A stretch of DNA of 64,000 nucleotides from Acanthosepion esculentum. Taxonomy: Eukaryota > Mollusca > Cephalopoda > Sepiida > Sepiidae. Below are positions 56,557-64,000 of this stretch, in pieces; within the stretch, counting starts at the first letter, position 1; every line of letters starts with the position of its first letter. The notes below the pieces were generated by a model. That model made no database searches and was not told where the DNA came from. It saw nothing but the letters and a program-made list of their open reading frames with translations. The position numbers and the translations under genes are program-made. The stretch covers positions 47,631,196 through 47,695,195 of the forward strand of contig OZ038508.1 of assembly GCA_964036315.1 (NCBI GenBank), in the 5' to 3' direction.

Positions 56557-57198
56557 CTACATCGACTCTCTTAAGACTCGGTCGAGGTAGCTCGCAAGCG
56601 TCCCAGGAGCCGAGTTGCCACTATTAGTCCAAGTCCAAGCTACATCCCGAGGATCCTCATTCTGGTACTTATCGACGAGATCAAACCCGTCGATAAAGTC
56701 CCGAAATGGTTTCACATCAGGATTGTTGGTACCCAGTTTTTGCCCCATACGATCTATATCGGAGTCAAGGACGGCATTCCAATCGCCCGCTAAAACTACC
56801 CGACGAGATGTCGTCAAAAACGGCACGATCTGCCGAAACAGACCAGGTCGCTCAGCATGGATATTGGGCCCATAAACGCCAATGAGACGCAAAGCCTTAC
56901 CTTTTATGGTAACGTCCAGCACACAAAGTCTGCCCGCCGGATCTGCGAAGACAAGAGTACATACAGCGTCTAAAGACCTGCTCACTAGCCAAGAGACACC
57001 CCTCGAACGACCATCAAAACATGCTGAATAAAGAGCGAACCCCCTAGACAGCACGTCCTCACGGTCATGAGAAGAAAACCGGGTCTCCTGCACGCAACAG
57101 ATATTCACCCCGAGGCGCTGAAGGTCACGAGAGAGCCTCGCCCTGCGAGACTCCAACCTCAGGCCCCGGACATTTACAGTAGCTAACCAGAGAGCCAT
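56557..57198 (-). pseudogene. LINE ORF2 AP endonuclease
   Basis: ORF2 starts at ATG 57198, 12 bases after the ORF1 stop. The 213-residue frame carries AP-endonuclease residues: Asn9 (TVNVRG), Glu38 (CVQETR), Tyr109 (GVYGPN), Asp139 and Asn141 (AGDWNAVLD). The terminal SDH motif is present (VYSDHR, about 56515-56530) but in another frame, because the frame slips near 56570 in SYLDRVL. The enzyme nicks target DNA to start target-primed reverse transcription. Apart from the slip it appears functional. Confidence 0.92.
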
Positions 57199-57210
57199 AT
57201 TGAATACTGA

Positions 57211-57708
57211 TTAGGGTTGTTTATCTGCTTTGAACATGGCTGGGGTTAGGATACCAACAGCCTCTCCCATAGACCCATGGCCCATCTCATTCTTGATGGT
57301 ACCGTCTTCGGAGATTCCGCCGATATCCCACGGGAAAGTCAGTTTTAGAGCTCTATAAAGGGAGGGGTGAACAAAAACCGGGACCCTCCCTGCACAAAAT
57401 TGCTTCATCTTCTTCAGCTTCTCATTTTGCACTATGGCTATTGGCGGAGTCATGTTGAACGATGTAATGGCTTCGTCCACCATAGACCAAATTGATTTAG
57501 CCCCCGCTTCCGATCTAATCACAGTTAATACCCTTTGGGCATTAGGGAAATTTCCGGGATCTTCTATGTCTTTCTCCCCAAATTGCATAATAGATAAAAG
57601 GTATTTAAGGCTTTTGATTCTGTTTCCATAGTCTCTCGCCTTTTCCGCTTGTAGGGGAGATATTTTACATATGTCAGTGCCTGGATTAAAAATGTGCTTT
57701 GGTTTCTT
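57211..57708 (-). pseudogene. LINE ORF1, C-terminal part after an in-frame TAG
   Basis: The frame continues beyond the TAG at about 57709 for ~165 residues (KHIFNPGTDICK, then NAQRVLTVIRSEAGAKSIWS and KQFCAGRVPVFVHPSLYRAL) to a TAA at about 57208. It has no canonical motif I recognise. Because it shares frame and composition with the segment above, I read it as the rest of ORF1 rather than a separate gene. Confidence 0.7.
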
Positions 57709-58557
57709 CTATTTATCAGCAGCATCTTGTGTAGGGCTTCTGGGTCTTTTGGTAACTGGAGGGGGTAATTTGGAAGATTTAGAGGGTGAAGGACTGGGAG
57801 TGTGGCGAGGATTACTGGGATGTCTAAAAGGGCTGGGGTCTCTACTGAGAGGGATTTGGGACTGGGTACGAGAAGTGGAAGGGGTGGCCGGAGAAGGCTT
57901 CACTCTGGAGAGAGGGGTTGAGGGACATGAAGTAGGAGGAATAGGGTTGGAGGATGTGGAACGAGTGGTCATCTTTTTAGGGGGAGACTTGACTGGAGAA
58001 GAGGGTTGAGGTGACTGCAAAGAGGCGGATGTTTTTGCCGGGGATTTTTTCTGTTTTCGCTGGTCGTCTATTTGTTTTTTCAACTGTTTCAGTTTTTCCG
58101 CTTTTTCATATGACGGTTCATATTTTTTCTTTTGATCATCACACGTTAAAGAGGTTGGGGCGTCGCCCTTGCTGTTGATAGAGGGAGTGGGACTGTGTGT
58201 GTCTTTAGTCCCCGAGGCTTCAGGGGACTGAGGACCCGCTGGCTGACGCTTCCCCCTGACCCTGCCAACTACCTGCCATTCCCCTTCTTCCCCCTTCTTA
58301 GCCGCAGAAGCGGTGGAAGAGGGCTCTTCGGGGGATGGGGGCTTTGATGGTGACCCAACCGGGGGAACAACCTCTCCGGTCCCGGCAGCTGACATGCCCA
58401 TTACAGGCGCGGCGGTTTTTGGAGACTCGGTCAGAGGGGGAGTTTGGTCGTTAGTGACCTGAGTCCCAGAGGCCTTCTTCTCTGGGCAGGAAGAGGAGAG
58501 ATGACCAGTCACTCCGCACTTCCAGCAGGCTGGTTTACGGCCGGTCACTGAGGTCAA
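57709..58557 (-). pseudogene. LINE ORF1 middle part: zinc knuckle and Pro/Ser-rich domain
   Basis: The minus-strand frame opens with GRKPACWKCGVTGHLSSSCP, a CX2CX4HX4C knuckle. A long Pro/Ser/Lys-rich, low-complexity region follows (SPSTPLSRVKPSP-type), with KYEPSYEKAEKLKQLKKQ as a probable short coiled coil near 58100. It ends at an in-frame TAG. ORF1 proteins of this group coat LINE RNA. The ATG at 58557 is unlikely to be the true start, since related coding continues upstream in another frame. Confidence 0.85.
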
Positions 58558-58969
58558 TCCAGTTGGGGACGGGGCTGAAGGCCTTTCTATTGAGCATCAT
58601 ATCGAAGCTCCATCCCCCAGTCAGGCTATCGCAAGAAGCGGCCAATATATCACCGTATTGTGCTAGGAAAGCTGCGAGGTGTTTTCCGATAACCTGAGGA
58701 GGGACCTCGTATACGGCTACACTGGTGGTTTTAAGTTGCCTTTTTCGTGATTTTGAATTCAGAGTTGTCTTTCTCCCTTTTAGGACATGGGTAACAATGA
58801 CTCTCCACAGTCTCCTTCTATAGATTACCTGTGAATTGCTATCTATTCCTGGGAAAGATAGTGGATTGGTTTTACGTTGGCTTTATCGTGATTTTGAATT
58901 CAGAGTTGTCTTTCTCCCTTTTAGGACATGAGTGACCATGACTCTCCACAGATTCCGTCTATAGATTAC
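58558..58969 (-). pseudogene. LINE ORF1 N-terminal part with a 141-bp in-frame duplication
   Basis: The minus strand reads SVAVYEVPPQVIGKHLAAFL, AQYGDILAASCDSLTGGWSF and PVPNWIDLSDRP, after which the frame must shift to reach the zinc knuckle. Upstream, RRRLWRVIVTHVLKGRKTTL and NSKSRKRQLKTT are coded by a block that is duplicated: 58727-58867 and 58868-58969, offset 141 bp = 47 codons. The distal copy has a TAA in the LINE frame and is cut by the Gypsy LTR at 58970. Confidence 0.8.
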
Positions 58970-59239
58970 TGTTGTGGTAGGATCCACCTAATTTGCATAG
59001 TGGAGTATCGACTATATAAATACGGTTGGTTCCGGGAAGACATGAGAGGCGAATCAAGAGATTCAACTAGAGACTCTGACTGACTGCGACTTAGTCAACA
59101 CATTCTTCAGGAACGGTCTTCCCAGGAATATACAAAAGCCTATATGTAAATATTGTGTACACTTTCTTGTTTCAATACATTTTGTTCTAAGTACATTTTG
59201 TGTTGCATTATTATTCCATGCATTAGTCAAGTTTAAACA
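58970..59239 (+). repeat. 5' LTR of Gypsy copy 2
   Basis: A 270-bp LTR starts TGTTGTGGTAGGATCC and ends TTTAAACA. It is about 85-90% identical by eye to the copy 1 LTR, with small indels. Confidence 0.9.
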
Positions 59240-59908
59240 ATAGCGACGAAGTAGAAAGAACCATACGAAAAAAAAGAATTAATAATTGAGAGTTTTCAAC
59301 AATTGGGACAAGTCATTGAAGAACCCAGGCTGAAAAAAAATTATGAATTAAAAGTCCAATATTTAACGTAACGACGAAGGATTCTTAATTTCTGGATATG
59401 TAGAACTCGTTAAAGGACGACTAAGCATAAAGGAACGTTCACTCAGAAAAATTTGAAAAGTGTCGTAAACGAATAACGGTGATTTTAAATTGAAAAATTA
59501 TCTACAACGAGACACCCGCTAAAAAGAAAAAAAACTGGCCGACTACAAAACATGCATGGAATTAAAAGGCGCACAAATACACCGTGTCGACTTTGAAAGG
59601 TAACGAACTTTAAAAAATTATTTTTTTTGTTTGTTCAACAATATAGTGACGAATTACCTCTGATAATAAAATCAGAAGTTGTCATTAAAATACGCGAACA
59701 GAAGTCGAAAACGAAAAAAAAAGTCCGACGGTCTCTGTTCACAAAAAAAAATAAATACCAAAGTTGATTATCACGGGCGTGAATGTAAAAGCAAGACAGA
59801 AAATTAAAAAGTCGTACGTTGTTTCGATTTTCTGGTCAGCTTATATGATATCCGTGGATACACAGATTAAAAGTATATTCTTTGTTGCATGAACACTATC
59901 AGCTAAAA
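59240..59908 (+). other. Leader of Gypsy copy 2
   Basis: Homologous to 670-1420 but with one primer-binding unit instead of three, and that unit reads ATAGCGACGAAG (TGG lost). No ORF. Confidence 0.75.
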
Positions 59909-60688
59909 ATGGATGAATTATCCAAAGCCATATCACAGTTTGCCTTATTAATAAGGGAACAACATATAGCACAGCAAAAATATCAAGAAAAGCAAGATGA
60001 AAGACAGCAAATATATCAAGAAAAGCAAGATGAAAGACAGCAAAAATATCAAGAACAGCAAGAGGAAAGACTTTTAGAAATTCAAAAGTTAACACTGGAG
60101 AAATTAAACAACTGTCAGGCAAATGAGGGAAATTCTTCATATTCTAATAACATCATATTTAATTCGCTAGAAATTTTCAACTATGTGCCAGACAAAGAAA
60201 ACACTTTTGAAGCGTACTTTAAACGATATGAAGATATTTTCTACACAGACTGTGAAAACTGGTCGAATTCAAGAAAAGTCAGTCTATTACTAAGAAGGCT
60301 AGGTACAGCAGAAAATAGCAAATTTGTAGATTTTATTCTACCGAGAAAAACAACTGAATTGGAATTTTCGGAAACAGTGAAATTGCTAAAAGGGCTGTTT
60401 GGAGCAAATATGTCGCTTTGGCATAAGCGATGGTTATGCATGAATGTCTCTAAATCCGACGATCAGGATTACTTAACATATGCATCTATAGTGAATAGAC
60501 ATTGTGACAATTTCAGATTGGCAGAGATTACGGTTGAAGAATTCAAGTGTTTAATTTTTGCTCAAGGACTGGTATCCAGTAAGAGTGCCGAAATAAGACG
60601 TAGAGTTTTGTCTAAACGCGAATCTGAACAAAACCTTACCCTGCAAAAGTTAGCAGAGGAGTGTCAACGGGCCGTAAGTTTAAAGTAA
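59909..60688 (+). pseudogene. gag: Gag, Gypsy copy 2
   Basis: The ATG at 59909 starts MDELSKAISQFALLIREQ. Residues ~30-62 are three tandem 11-residue units (QQKYQEKQDER-like; 33 bp each) where copy 1 has a single unit, lengthening the N-terminal coiled coil. The capsid-like region then matches copy 1 closely. The frame stops at 60686-60688 (AAA in copy 1, TAA here), before the zinc knuckles. Confidence 0.9.
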
Positions 60689-61020
60689 GAGTCTCAAAAT
60701 ATCGAAGAAGCTGGCATTGCTTATATTAAAAAAATAAAAAACAGTCAAATTACCCATCAGCAAAAAATTGGAGTAAAAATTCGGCGTATTTTAAAAATAG
60801 ACAAGAAAAATTAAATAAAAAGAACGAGGATGGAAAAAAGGTCCCACCATATAATTGCAGACGTTGTAACGAAAGACACTGGGAGGTAAATCGCCCATAT
60901 AGAAATAAAAAAGGTTTCGTGTGCCACAAGAATGGTCACAAAGGATCGTGTTGTAAAACGAAAAAATTCAAGAGCCGAATTAGACAAACAAATTCGAATA
61001 TCAAATCAGATTGAGATTTG
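60689..61020 (+). pseudogene. gag: Gag zinc-knuckle region, Gypsy copy 2 (broken)
   Basis: CRRCNERHWEV near 60858-60890 keeps the first knuckle's cysteine pair that copy 1 lost, but its last Cys is Arg. The second knuckle is damaged (KKGFVCHKNGHKGSCC lacks its first Cys). A frameshift lies near 60740 and a TGA near 61012. Confidence 0.8.
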
Positions 61021-62211
61021 AGGAAATATGTGACTACTGGAATATTTAAAAGGAATATCAAATTTCAACTCGATTCGGGTTCAGATTTAACAATAATGAA
61101 CTATAAAACATGGAAAATTTTAAAAAGGCCTACAATAATGAAGTCAACGAAACTCGTTCGAACGGTAACTGGAAAGGAAATTAACTTCGAAGGCGAGGTT
61201 GTACTTCCCATGAAATTGAACGGGATCGTTAAAAAAATAAAAGTTTTCATTCTGAAAAATGGAGAAAACTCGATAGGTACAGATTTTATTGAAACATTCG
61301 AATTGTGGGATAAAGCGTTAAACTCATTCTGCAGAAAAGTAGAAAGTAATACGCAAACAAGACAGGGCATTAAAGATAAATTAAAGAAAAAGTTTCCGGA
61401 AACCTTCACACCTGGTCTTGGAAGATGTAACAAGTTTGAAGCTAAATTTGAATTAGAGGAAAATACTATGCTAATTTTTAAAAAGAAACGTAACGTGCTT
61501 TTCGCAAGTGTAGAGAAAATTAACGAAGAACTTGAGAGGTTGGAAAAAATGGGAATTATTTCGAAAGTAGAATCTAATTCATGGGCTGCGCCGATTGTGT
61601 GCATAAAAAAGAAATCAAGCCAAATCAGAGTCTGCGTTGATTTTTCGACAGGGTTGAACTCGGTAATTAAGGACTACCATTACCCGTTACCGAGTCCGGA
61701 GGAGATTTTTAACAAGCTAAATGGCGGAGTGATATTTTCAAAAATCGACTTATCAGATGCCTATCTCCAAATTCCCGTCGAAGAGGAATGTTCGAAGTTA
61801 CTAGGGATAAACACGCATAGAGTGTTATTCAGGTACAACAGGCTTCCTTTTGGTATTAAAGTGGCACCAGCCATTTTTCAACAAGCTATGGACGTCATGT
61901 TGAATGATTTAGACTTTGCGTGTGCCTACTTAGATGACATCATAGTAAGGAGTGCAAACGTCGACGAACATCGAGAGCACCTCAATCAAGTATTTAAAAA
62001 GATTCAGGACTTTGGATTTAAAGTCAAAGAATCAAAGTGCGAATTTGGTTTGGAGGAAATTAAGTATTTAGGTCACATAATCAACAAAAATGGCAGATTT
62101 CCAGATCCGGAAAGGTCCATTGCAATTAGAGACATGCCGACGCCCACTAATGTGGCGACGTTACAGAGTTTTCTGGGGCTCACAAACTATTATCAAGCGT
62201 TCATTAAATGA
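61021..62211 (+). pseudogene. pol: Protease and reverse transcriptase, Gypsy copy 2
   Basis: An uninterrupted frame runs from RKYVTTGIF through the protease motif LDSGSDLTIMN and the full RT: DLSDAYLQIPV, RLPFGIKVAPAIFQQ, YLDDIIV (about 61930-61950) and FLGLTNYYQ. Unlike copy 1, the RT catalytic core here is continuous. It stops at TGA 62209-62211, where copy 1 has GGA. Confidence 0.93.
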
Positions 62212-62755
62212 ATGTACAATCTAAGAGCTCCGTTGAATGAACTACTAAAAAAAGACAAGGCATGGGAATGGACGGTAGAATGTCAGAAATCCTTTGATGA
62301 AATAAAGAAAATGCTTACGTCCGACCTCTTTTTAACCCATTACAATCCAAAACTTTATATTGTAGTGGCAAGTGACGCTAGTTCACACGGGGTAGGAGCG
62401 TGTATTCAACACATAATGCCAGATGGTTCTAGAAAACTAATTGCACATGCTTCGAGAGCATTACTCCCAGGAGAACGAAGTTACTCACATAATAGAAAAA
62501 GTGGCGCTGAGTATCGTTTTTGCCATAACAAAATTTCATAGATACATCTACGGCAGACATTTTATGTTAGAAACGGATCATAAACCTCTGATCACTATTT
62601 TTGGTTCAAAGAAAGGGTTACCCGTTTATACGGCAAATCGACTGTTAAGATGGGGAACCATTCTTCTCAATTATGATTTTCACATAAAGCACCTATCATC
62701 CAAAAATATAATTCATGCGGATATTTTATCAAGACTCGTACCGAGTCAAGAATAA
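62212..62755 (+). pseudogene. pol: RNase H, Gypsy copy 2
   Basis: ASDASSHGVGA near 62370, then a +1 slip near 62490 (around SYSH), then LETDHKPLI. The EKEAL motif is altered to EKVAL by the change at the slip, so a catalytic Glu neighbourhood is damaged. A stop lies at about 62753. Confidence 0.88.
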
Positions 62756-63412
62756 AGATTCGAAGAATCAATTATTGCAAATATCAGAGCAGATTATGTG
62801 GTGAAAAGCATGGTAAACAACATTGTAAGAGAGCTACCGGTTACATCAAAGGAAATCAAAAAAGAAGCTGAAAGCGATGATTTCATATTAGAAATAAAAA
62901 GCAAAATGGTAGCAAATGACCAAAAAGTGCAGGAGATTTATTCAATATGTGACGGAATTTTATTATATGGTGAGAGAGTAGTAGTACCAAAAAAGTTGCA
63001 GAAAAGAATCCTACGGGACTTTCATATGGGTCACCCGGGGATTAATAGAACAAAAAGCTTAATGCGAAGCTTTGTATATTGGAAAGGAATGGATGTGGAT
63101 ATCGAAAACATGGTTCATCGATGTAAAGGGTGTGCGTTAGCAGCTAAGGCACCACCTATAGTACACAAACCATGGCCAAAGACGGATCATCCGTGGGAAA
63201 GATTACACATTGATTTCGCTGGTCCAGTAGAAGATTATTACTACTTAACAGTGGTAGATAGCTTTACAAAATGGCCGGAAGTACTACGCTGCAAAAAGCC
63301 TACGTCCAATACCACAACAACTTTTTTGCATGAACTATTTGCACGGTTCGGTGTGCCAGAGTGTATTGTGAGTGACAATGGTACACAATTCACTTCTGAA
63401 GAATTTAAGTAA
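62756..63412 (+). pseudogene. pol: Integrase zinc domain and core, Gypsy copy 2
   Basis: GHPGINRTKSLMR ... CKGCALAAK (HHCC zinc domain), HIDFAGP with the first catalytic Asp and VSDNGTQF with the second. TAA at 63410-63412 (GGA in copy 1 gives Glu/Gly context) stops the frame before the final Glu motif. Confidence 0.9.
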
Positions 63413-64000
63413 TTTTGTGAGTTATATCAAATTAACCACATAACGACGCCACCGTATCATCCGAGATCCAATGGACTCGCAGAAAGATTTGTCGATACGG
63501 TAAAGCGCCCTCTGAAGAAAGCCTCAGGAGTTCCAACGGAAAAGGCGCTTCAGCAATTCCTACAAGTATACAGAATCACGCCAAACCAGAGAACACAAGC
63601 AAACATGGCACCAGCTGAACTAATGTTCGCTAGGAAAATTAAGTCAGTGTTTGACAAGCTTTTGCCAGGAAAAAATAGAGTAAAGAATACTATGTATACA
63701 GCTAGAAAAAGATACACCGTCGGAGAGAAGGTGTTTTTCAAGTGCTACAGAAACAACCTTGAGTTCTGGGAGCGAGGCATAGTGGACAAGAGAATCAGTG
63801 ACCTGTTTTACATAATTAAAGGGCCGAAGAATACTCATAAAAGGCATCAGAACCAACTTAAAAATGTTACGTTCTAGAGCATCAAGAGAGTATACCGGAT
63901 GAGGAGGAAGATTCCATTGATGTAATGTATGATATTTTTCAAGTAGAACCTCCGCAGAATACACCTGAACCGAGAAGATCCGGTAGGAAACGAAAGTTCA
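63413..64000 (+). pseudogene. pol: Integrase C-terminal part, Gypsy copy 2 (window edge)
   Basis: The same frame resumes with PRSNGLAERFVDTVKRPL, then APAELMFARKIKSVFDKLLP and the GPY/F-like module to RHQNQLKN. It then slips near 63860. Beyond that EPPQNTPEPRRSGRKRKF in another frame is the basic C-terminal tail. The sequence ends at the window edge. Confidence 0.88.

Larger units (their letters stand above)
53480..58969 (-). mobile_element. L1/Tx1-like LINE, nearly complete but disrupted
   Basis: The minus strand shows ORF1 (58969 to 57211), a 12-base gap, then ORF2 with AP endonuclease, RT and a C-terminal zinc finger (57198 to 53746), and a 3' region of uncertain length. The element is markedly richer in G+C and CpG than its surroundings. 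ORF1 contains a frame change near 58550, an in-frame TAG near 57709 and a 141-bp internal duplication. ORF2 has frame changes near 56570, 54530 and 54180. Its 5' end is interrupted by Gypsy copy 2 at 58970. Confidence 0.9.
58970..64000 (+). mobile_element. Ty3/Gypsy retrotransposon, copy 2 (5' LTR to integrase; runs off the window)
   Basis: It belongs to the same family as 383-5899 and lies inside LINE ORF1. The 5' LTR is followed by leader, gag and pol up to the integrase C-terminal tail; the 3' LTR is beyond the edge. It carries more lesions than copy 1: stops at about 60686, 61012, 62209, 62753 and 63410, and frame changes near 60740, 62490 and 63860. Confidence 0.95.

Overview
This 64 kb window is AT-rich animal DNA made almost entirely of transposable-element debris and microsatellites. 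I find no convincing host protein gene, rRNA gene or intact tRNA gene. Long (TA)n arrays interleaved with (CA)n and (TTA/TTC)n, tRNA-derived SINEs, Ty3/Gypsy elements and several LINE groups fit a lophotrochozoan genome. A cephalopod mollusc such as an octopus is my best guess; this is inference from repeat style, not from a marker gene.

Layout. 383-5899 is a complete but disabled Ty3/Gypsy element (copy 1) with 287-bp LTRs. 6.3-15 kb holds two tRNA-type SINEs, LINE 3' remnants, a non-autonomous Helitron with both diagnostic ends (10804-11605), two CR1/Jockey-like LINE fragments and a hairpin-rich ~206-bp repeat (12.8-13.1 kb). 16247-21170 is an older, more decayed Gypsy relative (copy 3) on the minus strand. 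21-28 kb is a microsatellite field with fold-back elements and composite tRNA-headed repeats. 28.5-32 kb has a TA-flanked MITE, two fragments of an RLE-type LINE, and trinucleotide arrays. 32.8-41 kb has tRNA-like tandem units, SINEs, several fold-backs and a pogo-like MITE. 41.3-46.8 kb has a 156-bp minisatellite and decayed LINEs, one of which is split by a second locus of the hairpin-rich repeat. 47-53 kb is microsatellite clusters plus a hAT-type MITE with a perfect 8-bp target duplication. About 53.5-58969 (minus) is a GC-richer L1/Tx1-like LINE that still shows ORF1, endonuclease, reverse transcriptase and C-terminal zinc-finger segments. A second copy of the first Gypsy family (58970 to the window end) is inserted inside its ORF1.

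How the parts relate. The window records serial insertion. Gypsy copy 2 interrupts the LINE. The hairpin-rich repeat interrupts another LINE. Several small fold-back or MITE-like families sit directly against TA arrays, as if they seed or target them. Copy 1 has LTRs differing at only two positions although its pol is broken by stops and frame changes, so it was probably copied in trans by proteins from another locus.

Most interesting and least explained: the hairpin-rich ~206-bp repeat (12.8 and 45.4 kb), the composite fold-back with a tRNA-like head (23.0-23.7 and 34.6-35.3 kb), the TA-array-associated palindromic family, and the triplicated primer-binding region of Gypsy copy 1.
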